From Chaetoceros tenuissimus (Eukaryota > Bacillariophyta > Thalassiosirophyceae > Chaetocerotales > Chaetocerotaceae): a stretch of 64,000 nucleotides of DNA. The notes under the pieces were generated by a model. That model had not been told where the DNA came from. It made no database searches and saw only the letters and a list, made by a program, of their open reading frames with translations. The position numbers and the translations under genes were made by a program. Location of the stretch: the NCBI GenBank assembly GCA_021927905.1, contig BLLK01000047.1, forward strand, positions 3,224,001 to 3,288,000, written 5' to 3'. Shown piece by piece: positions 54,904 through 64,000 of this stretch. Numbering within the stretch: the stretch's first letter is position 1; each line of letters starts with the position of its first letter.

Positions 54904-56985
54904 ATGTCCACTTCACTATTTCGGCGTCGAAACAATGAGACCAACAAACCGGTTGATACAAGGTCCAACAGTAAAAGAATGAATCTACACACCATTACAG
55001 ACGATGACAACCACTCCAACGAGCCATCACTTACCAATTCCTCCGTGTCGACTCTTGATGTGTCACGACAGGGTCCCCTTCACACATCCTTATCTCTCCC
55101 GCTACAGCCAACACAATCTTCACTTTTGGACATGACACGTGATAGCTCACAAGATGATACCCAAGAACTGAGTATGGACTTTGGACTTGGCTCAGCCTAT
55201 CACTCGCCAGACACATCCCTGATTGACGAAGAGGAAGATGATGATTTTTCAAACTGCGATGAAGACAACCATGCCCATCCGTCACGAAGCCAACTTGCTA
55301 CCTCGTCTTCAGATTCCTTTTCGCTCATGGGACGAGGATTGGCTAATATTTCAGAGTCCATGTCGGGAAGCTTTTGTACACAGGGCAAAGAGGTCAACAC
55401 GTCTTGTGTTTCAGATTGTACTGCATATGTATCGGACAAAGTCTCTTCCAAAAATATGCTATTCGCTGATCGAATTTTGCAAAATCGTCTCATGAATGAT
55501 TTTCATTATCTATTGGGGAGTGATTCGAGTCCTTGTTCTGCTGAGAAGAGTTTGTTCTGCTTTGGTAAGAATGATGCTGTGAATGATGATTCTATGGAAA
55601 CCATTTTGATGAATGAGAAGGCGGTCAAGATACGTAACCGTGCTGGGGAAAGTTGGAGAGCTAGAGCTTATAAGATCAAACGATTGACTGAAGAGAGGAT
55701 GATGCAAGAGTCTGGTTTGATTCAGAGTATGGAGTCCAGTCTCAAGTTGGACAGTAGTGCACCTGTCACACGTAGTACCTCGTTCAATCACTTTCATGAG
55801 CATAGGCAGCGTCGTTTTGATAACAATTTGATGAAGCCAAAACAGGAAGTGAATGTGGAACCATTAGGGTGTATGATTGGAGATTGCATTGAGCCTATTT
55901 CACCTTTGGAAGGTGATCAGGCTAACAGCAACGATCATGAAGACAGCTGTCATGACATCTTTGACGAGCAGGACTTGTGCTATGATTCAGATCCTGGTAT
56001 TGCTACTTACCATAGAACATCTGAAACCAAGTCCGTGTCCATCTGTGCCCCTAGTACTAATGAGGACGAACTGAAAAGACCTACAACTGCTACAAGAAGC
56101 AAAAGTGATCAAACCTCTAGTCATAGGTCTCCTTTGAAGAAATGGTTCAAAAGCCCAAGAAGGAGAAGAAGAAAAATGCATTTTGATTCCTTTGATGATG
56201 CAATCGACGTCCCAAAACCTGTCCAAGAGCTAACAGAGCTAGACAATGCATTAGATACGGTACGAACAAAGTTTTATGGTAAAACTGATGAAAGCTTTGA
56301 CGATTTTGAGACTCCACAAATGCCCCGAATGAAGGGAAAGAGAGCATCCATGAAGCAGATTGATAAAGATATGAAAATGAATGTTCAGGTAAGTATCATC
56401 CATTGATTACATTTGATTTACAAAAGAGAGACCCAACTAACTTTTCTATCCTTCCTTTCTCAACAGAATATGCTCAATCAATCTTGGACCCTGACATTGC
56501 ATCCACCGTCCAGCGAAAGAAAAAATTCTTCTCAGAGAAGTCTTACTAGATCTTCTTCTCTTTCGGCACCACGTTGTATCAAGCTATGGTTTGAACGAGG
56601 TAATCGAATCCGTCGTAATGATATCTTGGAACCTAAGTTAATGTGGCGAGATGCATTCCATCCAGAGCTTTCTTCGCAACGAAAGCTGAATACATCCACC
56701 ACCAATGGTCCTACTTCAGTGTGTTTATTGAATATTTGTCGGATCATTGCAACAAAGACTCTCGACAGAGAAAAGTATCCTTTCGCCAAGACGAGTTGTA
56801 GCTTTTTGATTCGTACTAGTGAAGATGAAGAATATGTCTTTGAAGCAGCTAATGAAAAGCACAGAAATGAGATAGTTTACAACTGGAAGCTTGTTGTTGC
56901 AAGACTTGCTGCCCAAGCTGTAGTTGGTGACGGAGAAGGTATGGTAGGAGAATTTTTCATTCCGTCATCGTTTGGAGTACCTTAA
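54904..56985 (+). CDS. Ser-rich protein with C-terminal PH-like domain
   Basis: Exons 54904-56388 and 56467-56985 (78-nt intron, phase 0), 667 aa. The first 400 residues are disordered, rich in Ser, Asp and Asn. A basic patch K-S-P-R-R-R-R-R-K lies near 415. The second exon holds I-K-L-W-F-E-R-G-N-R-I-R, L-M-W-R-D-A-F, a strand pattern ending in a long helix E-K-H-R-N-E-I-V-Y-N-W-K-L-V-V-A-R-L-A, which fits a PH-like fold with its closing helix. It may bind phosphoinositides or proteins. The domain is common in diatom proteins of unknown role. Fold call is an inference. Confidence 0.68.
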
Positions 56986-57119
56986 CAATCTTTGCTTATG
57001 ATGTAAACAATATTTAAATTTTGCATTTAGTTTGTACACATGTTCACTTTTGTACATACTAGATTTGGGCTGTGTGCTTGTACTTTCCAACAATCATGCG
57101 AACACTATTTTAAATTTAT

Positions 57120-57839
57120 CTAAAACATTCCAAAAAGCTTCTTCTTTTCTCCTCCCATAGCATCCAATGAAGCAATCAAGTATTGTTGCACATTTGATCC
57201 AAATGCTTTACCATAAGCATCTCTCTCAGCGCATCTCTTCATGTATGCGACTACATTTGGCCAGCGGCTCAAGTCAATTCCCTGGAAAAATTGTGGGACG
57301 TAAAGCAAATAACTCGCAATTGCTACATCTGCAATACTGAATCCTCCTTCCACCAGATATTCTTGTTCTCCAAGTAATTGGTCTAGTCTATCAATTCTCT
57401 TGTTTGGATTTTTGAGGCCAGTATCATATACTTTTCCATCTGGAGTCTCAAGAAAACAAATAGGATCTAAAGTAGCATTAGCCCAAAGAATCCAAGATGT
57501 AATTGCAGCACTTCTTTTGCTTGAATCCTTGTCTGCTGCATTCTTATTGTACAAATATTGAAGAATCGCCCCACTTTCAAACACGAGTACATCATCGTCA
57601 TCGGTTAATGCTGGAATTTGCTTAAAAGGGTGAGGATTCTTTGATAAATCTCCCATTTCAATTGAAACTCCAATTTCACTTGCTCCCCAATTAACGAGAG
57701 GAGATCTGGAGCCTTGAGATCCATAAAGGACTGCTCCCATGTCTAGGGCTGTCTTCGCTCTATGGGATACAGGAACAGGAGCAAATGCACAAGCCGATGA
57801 AATGGAGGATAGAATTATTGCAGCTGAGAGTAACTTCAT
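57120..57839 (-). CDS. Plastid-targeted glutathione S-transferase-like protein
   Basis: 239 aa from the ATG at 57839; an upstream in-frame ATG at 57938 is rejected because the later start gives a signal peptide ending C-A-F-A-P, the plastid-import motif. The GST fold follows: strand-helix start with L-Y-G-S-Q-G-S-R-S-P, N-P-H-P-F-K-Q-I-P-A-L-T (cis-Pro), L-V-F-E-S-G-A-I-L-Q-Y-L (Glu-Ser glutathione contact) and the all-helical half with F-S-I-A-D-V-A-I-A-S-Y. Serine near the start suggests a Ser-type catalytic site. Probably stromal, in detoxification or redox metabolism. Confidence 0.87.
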   Translation of the reverse strand: MKLLSAAIILSSISSACAFAPVPVSHRAKTALDMGAVLYGSQGSRSPLVNWGASEIGVSIEMGDLSKNPHPFKQIPALTDDDDVLVFESGAILQYLYNKNAADKDSSKRSAAITSWILWANATLDPICFLETPDGKVYDTGLKNPNKRIDRLDQLLGEQEYLVEGGFSIADVAIASYLLYVPQFFQGIDLSRWPNVVAYMKRCAERDAYGKAFGSNVQQYLIASLDAMGGEKKKLFGMF

Positions 57840-58241
57840 GGTGATAGCAAAGAGTGCTTTGAACGAACGAGAAATAAATAATGTGAGAAAGGTGTGAAAA
57901 AAAGAAAAGATTTTCTTTGCGTCAGTGAAGATCTTCATCTTACTGTTTACAGTGGTTTGCTTTCTTGGACAATAGGTATTTGATCCTTAGAATCAAATCC
58001 GACTCAAAGAAATGTCTGGCACAGTATCTTTTGAACGAATGAGGTCCGATTGTGGCCTATTACTTAAGCCCTCTGCATGTTTGAAGAACCGTTGATGAAG
58101 ACATCGGTGAAGAGTGCCACTTTTTCAAATTCTATCGCTAATTCAGAAACCTCTTTATTGATGTGTTCATTGTACTCAATAGATCTGCATAATTTCAATT
58201 TGAAAATATATAACTGAAAATAAGTCATAAAAACACCCAAA
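57840..58241. promoter_or_regulatory. Divergent promoter region
   Basis: 402 bp between GST and SAP-like starts. A short inverted repeat TTTGAT/ATCAAA occurs at about 57978-57996. No gene. Confidence 0.4.
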
Positions 58242-59510
58242 ATGGTAAAATATAATTTTGCTGCGTACATTGCTACAGTCGCGACAGCTGTATTGCTTCA
58301 GGGAGAACATGCATATGCACATGCACATGGAATGAAAGCAACTTTACTGGATGATAGAAATCTCAAGAGAGAATCTTACCTCGATGATATAGCAGTTAGA
58401 ACTGATGATGCATATGGAAGAGGTATCCCTAACACTGATGATGATAATGATGATTATGAAGACTACGACGATCTCTACGATGACGATGAGGTTCCATCAG
58501 GAGGTAGAACAACAGATGGAGACGATACTACAGACATTTCTACTGATGATAATGATGTTGACGCAGACGACGATGTTACAATTTATCCAGTTGGAGATGA
58601 TGCGGTTTCAAACGATCCAAGTGATACAGGCGATGATAGTACCGAAGATTCCCCTTCATATTCTTGTGTCGACAATAAAGATGGAACTTTTGGCGATGTA
58701 ACCTCTTACCCTATCAATTTCCGATATGATTATGAGATGGTTACTTATGATTCGACAGATGTTGAGTCCAAAATAAGTGCTTTAGAGAAATCTATAGCAG
58801 ACTTAATTTTGACGTCAGATGCACTTTCTTGTGGAAGACGCAGATTAGCGTTCAATTTGAGAAGAAAGCTTGCACTCACTGGACTTGATCCAATCCCTGC
58901 AGATATTCTTTCTTCAGACGGTAAGTAGCTACGTATAATGAAATGAACTCAGTTTGTTATTTCTGTTTGATTTGAATCTTAACATTCTTTTTTCAAAGGG
59001 TGTGTATTGGCTACTTTCGGAGGTAGTACTCGCTGTGATGTAGTAGAAGGTCGTCTAACACTTTACAGTGATGGAGTTGATTCTGAGTCTGACATTACAA
59101 AAGTGAAAAACTTGATTGAATCAAGTATGAATGATGGCACTCTTGCCGCAACAGATGATGACATTATCGAGTTGATCTTCTTTGAGAATGAGAATAATGT
59201 TATCGACAATCCGATCAACACGGGAGGAAATGGAACTACTCAGAGAAAAGCAGAGGGTGGTGTCAACGCAGCTCCTATTTTTGCATCCGCAGCATGTGCT
59301 GCAGTTCTTGTTGGTTTCTTGGTAGGCAGAAGAATGCTAAAGAAAGATGAGGATGAAACAGTTGAGGAATCTCAAGACAACTCTCTTGACGAAGATAACG
59401 AACTTGACATTGCAGGAATTGAGTCTGATGATTCCCACATTGTAAATCAAAGTGAAATTTTGAACGGATCAGGGGGATCTGTTACTGTTTCGTCTTCTTT
59501 TGCGAGATAA
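58242..59510 (+). CDS. Acidic single-pass membrane protein, SAP-like
   Basis: Exons 58242-58920 and 58999-59510, 396 aa. Signal peptide at residues 1-26, then His/Ala and a very Asp-rich region (about 60-145) with D-D-N-D-D and Y-D-D repeats that could bind cations. Residues about 145-320 hold the module shared with the gene at 29508: K-D-G-T-F-G, A-L-E-K-S-I-A-D-L-I-L, then R-C-D-V-V-E-G-R-L-T-L-Y. One TM helix (about 319-337) and a cytoplasmic acidic Ser-rich tail follow. The order matches diatom silicalemma-associated proteins, which sit in the membrane of the silica deposition vesicle (inference from layout). Confidence 0.75.
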
Positions 59511-59983
59511 ATGTATCGCAATTCCAATGGAAAGATTAGTACAACTACTTTCAAAAAGAGCGCGCTTGTGTATCTTGATTTATTGGATATATCAAGGTAG
59601 AAGCGCAGCCAAACATAATATAGACTTCCTTTGTTCCTTTTAAAATAAATTTCATTCCAAGTTAATTAGGTTTTTCCTGAATCATTTGATGGAAGGAGAA
59701 AATGTTTCTAAGTTGATGCACATTGAAAATCACAATGACGTATTATACTATTATGTAGAGTATTTTGGCGCGAGAAACTCCGAACCCTAAAACACGTCAT
59801 ACGCTACGGAACGTAGTAAACTGTGCAATCGTGGTGAACCCCATCAGCCCAGATCTCAATTGCACAGTGCTGCCAGTAGCAGTGGCAAAAGAAAAAGATC
59901 CACACCAATCTGGTAACACCATAGAATTTCTCTATCCATACACGCTAATTCGCACAACCAATTTCTTATCACAAACTGACAAT
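59511..59983. other. Intergenic region upstream of the small plastid protein
   Basis: 473 bp. A TGACGT half-site lies near 59736. The frame continues open upstream of the chosen start (to 59765) but the added residues are unlike a leader. No other gene seen. Confidence 0.4.
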
Positions 59984-60307
59984 ATGAACCGATCCATGAA
60001 CTTTGTCCTTCTTCTAATTCTTGCTGTATCTCAATTGAGCAGTGCTTTCACACAACCTGGACTTGTTGCGAAGACCACTTCTAGAGCATCTCCAACCGAA
60101 CTTGCTATCTTTGGGGGAGGAAACAAAAAGGATGACATCGATCTTAGCTCCATTGAAACCAGAGATTTGACAAGAGAGGAAATGCTTGATATCAATAAGC
60201 AGAATGAGGAAATTATGAATATGGAATTGCAAATGATGACAATCTTTTCTCTTGTTTTGTCTCTTCCAATCCTATACCTATGCTGGGTAGCTTTCTACAG
60301 TGATTAA
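59984..60307 (+). CDS. Small plastid-targeted single-pass membrane protein
   Basis: 107 aa. The signal peptide ends L-S-S-A-F-T-Q-P, a diatom plastid motif. Transit sequence to about residue 40, then a Gly-rich F-G-G-G-N-K-K start of the mature chain, a charged segment with D-L-T-R-E-E-M-L-D-I-N-K-Q-N-E-E and one TM helix (about 84-104) next to the C-terminus. Size and layout are like small thylakoid subunits of photosystems, but I recognise no specific one. The helix-plus-C-terminal-TM design is consistent with a photosystem or assembly subunit. Confidence 0.75.
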   Translation: MNRSMNFVLLLILAVSQLSSAFTQPGLVAKTTSRASPTELAIFGGGNKKDDIDLSSIETRDLTREEMLDINKQNEEIMNMELQMMTIFSLVLSLPILYLCWVAFYSD

Positions 60308-60968
60308 ATTGAGGATCAGTGGGACACCTGCGGAAATATGGGTGTATCTTTCATTATAACATGTTTATATCTAGCTAGGATACTACCCTAGTATGTATAT
60401 CGGATTTCCTATATGATCTAAGAGAGAGTTGGTCAATCAGCTAATGTTGAATCTAGGTTAAATAGACGTAGATAAGAATAAGCCTCTCATTATGTATCGA
60501 AATATTTTATTCTAATTTCTATAAAAGCTTGAAAGTAATATATCTTCGTCTGCAATAAGAATGGTCGAAGTTCATCTATTCTTTACGTATGGTGTCAGAA
60601 GTACCTCAAAAAAGGACTGAATTTGCTTCCAAAAAGCTATGGGAAAAACTGCATGCCTGATAAAAATAAAATTGTTCCAACATTGAAATCGAAATGCAAT
60701 ATAGCGAAATAGAAAAAGGTATCTGGTATCTAGAAGAAAAAGAAATACAATATGGTAGTACCCCTTTTTTCTTTTTTATAGGTTTTTCCTAATTTAGCCT
60801 AGTATCTAAAAAAATAGTATTTAGTCACACTTTTACTTTCGTATCGCCAAAACAACAAGGGACGAAGGACGAAAGAATAAAGATAGAATGTGGAATGCAT
60901 TATTTTTTGATGCAATTGAAATAATAGTATAAGTACAATAGAGTATCCAATTCATCTGCCAGAACACA
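60308..60968. other. Intergenic region, no gene seen
   Basis: 661 bp, A+T-rich, with T and A runs near 60760-60810 that look like a promoter or 3' region. No tRNA, repeat or coding signal found. Confidence 0.45.
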
Positions 60969-62417
60969 ATGAATGATCCAACGGTCCTACTTCCGCAAGG
61001 AATGAGACTTCGAACAAGGGAACTCACGACAGTTTATGTGAACAAGTCCAAGTCTACCGATTTGTGGATTTGCAGAATCAATGTTGAAAATGCAAAGAAT
61101 AAAGAGAAACAATCTGTAAAAGCTTTCTCTTTTCCTTCGGAGACGGAGGCGAGAGAAACAGCATATGTGAATGCTCCACCGAAGATGATCAAAGCGTTTC
61201 AGGAAATGACCAACTGCTTTTGTTGTGAAGCAGGTTTCAGCAAATTATATAGAAGACCAGTGAATTGCCGAAACTGCGGAGTTTGTGTGTGCAAATCATG
61301 CTCAGTCTTTTGGGATAAATCGATGATACCAGACACCTATAATACCAAGAATTCTAGAACAGTAAAGATATGTATGACTTGCGATTTCTTGAACACTACA
61401 TTTCGTCATGCCTTACTTGGGGGCGATTTGAAGGCTGCCAAAAATATCTACATGACCGGAAATATTAATTTGCGTTGTCCATTTGCTAATGTGAAGAGAG
61501 GGAAAGAAGTATTTTTGCCGATACATTGTGCAGTAGCTGGGGGCAATCTGGATGCTGTCAGGTGGTTGGTTGACTTACACCATTGTCCAATAAAAATGAT
61601 CAATATTGGAAACAATAAGGGGTTTCGTACGATTCTAATCCAGACCTCAAAAGGGAGAAACGTTATAGATCTAGCTATTGATGGCAGAAGAACTGAGGTA
61701 TTAAAATATTTGATCTCCGAGAAGAATTTGTCAGTTAGACAAGGGGCTAAATATGATGCAAATCCTTCGTATGATACCCTAGAAATGCTCTTACAACAGC
61801 GAGCAGATGATATTGCACCCGAACCTGTTTACGTTACACCTAAATCAACAATTATGGCAATGTCACCAAGAACTGAAGAGTTTAAACGAAAAATAGTCCA
61901 GGTGAAAACAGTACATACTCCACAGAGGATTCAAAAAGGAAATAACTTTGAGTTTGGAACTCCTTCACCTGCTAAAAGCGAAAGACATGCTCCATTACTG
62001 CCTTTGCATCCAAGAAACCTTCGTCGCATTCAATATTTATCTGGATCTGTGACACAGAGTGAATCTAGTTCTGATGATGAAAATGCGAGAAGGAGGAAGA
62101 AGAACCAGATGAAGCACAATTGTCCACCACTATCCGTAAGACCACAGTTGAAGGTGGAAATTCCATCATATGATATATCCATGAACAGTGATGATGATAT
62201 CTCGTACTCGGCAAGTTTCGATAACGCAGACTTTGAAGATGAAGAGAGCGTTGTTACAACTATGGAAAACCAGTGCATTCTATGCTGCGAAGCTCAGATA
62301 GATTGTGTTTTTAGAAATTGTGGTCATCAGATTTCTTGTTTGGGATGCGCAAATAAAGTGACCCAGTGTCCAATCTGCAATACTCCAGGGGGTACATTGA
62401 AAATATTCAAGCCATAA
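60969..62417 (+). CDS. FYVE-like zinc finger, ankyrin repeats and C-terminal RING: putative E3 ubiquitin ligase
   Basis: 482 aa, single exon. Residues about 78-140 form a FYVE-type finger: C-F-C-C, R-P-V-N-C-R-N-C-G-V-C-V-C-K-S-C-S, V-K-I-C-M-T-C. The phosphoinositide-binding basic patch is reduced to R-x-V-N-C-R. Residues about 145-270 hold ankyrin-like repeats (L-P-I-H-C-A-V-A-G-G-N-L-D-A-V-R-W-L-V; N-V-I-D-L-A-I-D-G). A disordered Ser-rich region follows. The last 50 residues are a C3HC4 RING: C-I-L-C-C, C-G-H, C-L-G-C, C-P-I-C. Likely an endosome-associated ubiquitin ligase. Membrane binding is uncertain because the basic motif is weak. Confidence 0.82.
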   Translation: MNDPTVLLPQGMRLRTRELTTVYVNKSKSTDLWICRINVENAKNKEKQSVKAFSFPSETEARETAYVNAPPKMIKAFQEMTNCFCCEAGFSKLYRRPVNCRNCGVCVCKSCSVFWDKSMIPDTYNTKNSRTVKICMTCDFLNTTFRHALLGGDLKAAKNIYMTGNINLRCPFANVKRGKEVFLPIHCAVAGGNLDAVRWLVDLHHCPIKMINIGNNKGFRTILIQTSKGRNVIDLAIDGRRTEVLKYLISEKNLSVRQGAKYDANPSYDTLEMLLQQRADDIAPEPVYVTPKSTIMAMSPRTEEFKRKIVQVKTVHTPQRIQKGNNFEFGTPSPAKSERHAPLLPLHPRNLRRIQYLSGSVTQSESSSDDENARRRKKNQMKHNCPPLSVRPQLKVEIPSYDISMNSDDDISYSASFDNADFEDEESVVTTMENQCILCCEAQIDCVFRNCGHQISCLGCANKVTQCPICNTPGGTLKIFKP

Positions 62418-62475
62418 GGTTTTGGATAGTTGATATGCCAATTTTTGTTTTAAAAATTTAATTTATAATGTACGT

Positions 62476-63984
62476 TTACCTCAAACTATATGACATGTAT
62501 GAGCGCACTATATCACCCTCAGTAATGTCCTCAGCTCCGTATCCAACTCTAAGCGATTCCATAAAAGTTGAATTCAAAACTCCTAAAGGTGATTCTCTTT
62601 TCTTCGGATCGAAATTTACAAGTGACAATAGTAGATCCATTCCACCATTTATTTTCTGTAAATTCTCTCTTGCTCGTGCTATGTATTTATTGTTACCAAA
62701 ATGAATAGAGAAGGCTTCGCAGTCTTTCTGATATTGCTCAAAATCAAGTCCTCCAGAAGTAGCATTTTGACTGGAAGCATTTCTCCCAGATCTTCTTGAT
62801 GGTGCTGAGTATTGAGGAGGTGATAGACACAATTCAAGGGCGCGCCAGACTCTATTCCCCTCCTTCATGTTAAACTTTTCACTTGGGAGACCAAAGAGCA
62901 CAAGGAAGCGATACAAAGTATCGTACAAAGTATCATCTGGTTCTCCTTCTAGAATATTTCCATTTTCGTCCTCAAAAACATCACATAGAATAACATTTCT
63001 AATAACCTCGTAACCAGTGGTCTTTTTATTTTCCCAAATGGTCTTTAGTTTCTTCTCTAAATTCTTTGGACAGAAAACTGTTTCAAGGATTTCTTCATAA
63101 GGTGCGTGTCCTGTGAATAAATGAAGCATACATAGACCAAGTCCAAAGTAATCATGACCATAGCCTTGAGTTGCTGCGTCTCCTAGAATAAGGTACTCAG
63201 GAGGAGTATTCTCAAGAGTCGTGAAATTTCCAATCAACACAGGTTGCCCAATGGAGTCAGCCCTTACATTTGCTGTACCAAAATCAGCAAGCTTTGCAAA
63301 AACAGCATTTGGTGTCTTCATTTTCAAGTGAAAGATATGTGATCCTAGACCATATCTAAGAATAGTATATGGGTGTTGGCTTTCTTGAATTGATGGATCA
63401 TTCACGTTGTCAATAAAAAAGTTGAGAAGTTTGACGTCATAATGCTTCATTCCAAATTTATTTCCAGCGACATGCAGGGAAAATGCCATTTGAAATAGGA
63501 GGGATCTTGCATCTATAAGTGGTAGTGTGGCACCAGGTTGTCTCTTGATGTACTCCTCAGCATCGCCTTCTCTGCATAACTCCATTCTAATATACTGGAA
63601 GGATCCCTTGTCCTCTTTGGATGGTTTCTTTGGCATTTTGTATTTACAAGTAGGATCAAAGTGTGTTCCGTTTGGTCGCTTATTGTCCTCTGTTCCCCAG
63701 AGATCATCAGGTTCGTATTCAGAGGTGAAAACCCCTCTTACCAACACAAAGTTTGGACAAATATTACGTCGTGCCATTGAAGAGAGCATGACTGAGACAG
63801 CAAGTTCTGAACCTACAACATTCACATTGTCTATTTGGTCCACATTCATGACTGAGACAGCTTCATTTGCATTTACATTTGAGTTCCATACTTTGTACAC
63901 GCGTTTGAATGCACCTTCGCTCAAAAACATACCCCATGGAAATCTAGATGCGAGATAATTCCATGGTCGTTGCATCGATATCAT
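62476..63984 (-). CDS. Protein kinase-like protein lacking the beta3 lysine
   Basis: 502 aa from the ATG at 63984. The frame stays open to the right edge, so an upstream exon or earlier start beyond the window is possible. Gly-rich loop region S-E-G-A-F-K-R-V-Y-K-V; in beta3, A-V-S-V-M stands where A-x-K is usual. A possible alphaC Glu is in G-S-E-L-A. Catalytic loop K-H-Y-D-V-K-L-L-N (H-Y-D for H-R-D), L-A-D-F-G-T-A (DFG) and T-P-P-E-Y (APE-like) are intact. So ATP chemistry could use another lysine, as in WNK kinases, or the protein is a weak or pseudokinase. An insertion with K-M-P-K-K-P precedes the hinge. Substrate unknown. Confidence 0.78.
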   Translation of the reverse strand: MISMQRPWNYLASRFPWGMFLSEGAFKRVYKVWNSNVNANEAVSVMNVDQIDNVNVVGSELAVSVMLSSMARRNICPNFVLVRGVFTSEYEPDDLWGTEDNKRPNGTHFDPTCKYKMPKKPSKEDKGSFQYIRMELCREGDAEEYIKRQPGATLPLIDARSLLFQMAFSLHVAGNKFGMKHYDVKLLNFFIDNVNDPSIQESQHPYTILRYGLGSHIFHLKMKTPNAVFAKLADFGTANVRADSIGQPVLIGNFTTLENTPPEYLILGDAATQGYGHDYFGLGLCMLHLFTGHAPYEEILETVFCPKNLEKKLKTIWENKKTTGYEVIRNVILCDVFEDENGNILEGEPDDTLYDTLYRFLVLFGLPSEKFNMKEGNRVWRALELCLSPPQYSAPSRRSGRNASSQNATSGGLDFEQYQKDCEAFSIHFGNNKYIARARENLQKINGGMDLLLSLVNFDPKKRESPLGVLNSTFMESLRVGYGAEDITEGDIVRSYMSYSLR

Positions 63985-64000
63985 AATTGATCTACTTGCA

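Noticed and set aside
1-64000. CRISPR arrays, bacterial operons, intact transposons or viral genes
   Set aside because: No repeat-spacer pattern, transposase, reverse transcriptase or integrase motif was found in the frames read.

Overview
The window is nuclear DNA from a eukaryote, almost certainly a diatom (stramenopile alga with a secondary red plastid). Reasons: short GT-AG introns, mostly 50-190 nt; several pre-proteins with a signal peptide ending in the diatom plastid-import motif (A-F-A-P in ClpS and a GST-like protein, S-A-F in a small membrane protein); two secreted single-pass proteins of the type found at the silica deposition vesicle; and stramenopile-type domain mixtures. The DNA is A+T-rich. 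I see no CRISPR array, no intact transposon and no viral gene. Species cannot be fixed from the sequence.

Layout. 1-9.5 kb: a Golgi-type glycosyltransferase-like gene running off the left edge, a methyltransferase with a Cys-rich tail, and a 1361-residue lipid-transfer-like protein with PDZ-like repeats. 9.6-18.2 kb: LSM3, a class II tRNA-Ser(CGA), the tRNA methyltransferase DNMT2/TRDMT1, a gene joining a CW histone-reader zinc finger to a heat-shock-factor DNA-binding domain, a truncated copy of the DNMT2 5' end, a plastid J-protein and a cyclin K/T-like gene. 18.6-29.4 kb: a short-chain dehydrogenase, a serine incorporator, the RNA acetyltransferase NAT10/Kre33, and an RBM39-like splicing factor that shares a divergent promoter with NAT10. 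29.5-38.7 kb: a Ser/Pro-rich membrane protein with a disrupted signal peptide, two proteins of unknown function, a cyclophilin and plastid ClpS. 39-49.6 kb: a 2-oxoglutarate oxygenase, the co-chaperone SGT1, a ubiquitin-like protein with two SUMO-interacting motifs, the ribosome-biogenesis helicase DHX37/Dhr1 and a split-HMG-box protein. 50-64 kb: UPF0489, a PPR protein, a PH-like protein, a plastid GST, a second silica-membrane-type protein, a small plastid membrane protein, a FYVE-ankyrin-RING protein and a kinase lacking its usual beta3 lysine.

There is no operon-like logic. RNA metabolism is well represented: LSM3 and RBM39-like in splicing, NAT10 and Dhr1 in small-subunit rRNA maturation, DNMT2 in tRNA modification, cyclin K/T in transcription elongation, and a PPR protein in organelle RNA. 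Genes are tightly packed, often in divergent or convergent pairs. Exon models were built by hand from splice consensus, reading phase and family conservation, and several differ from the longest open frames.

The most interesting items are the CW-HSF fusion, the partial DNMT2 duplication 3.2 kb from its parent, the shared juxtamembrane module in two otherwise different membrane proteins (one with a 4-bp duplication separating its signal peptide from the mature frame), and the long structured intron in the RBM39-like gene.
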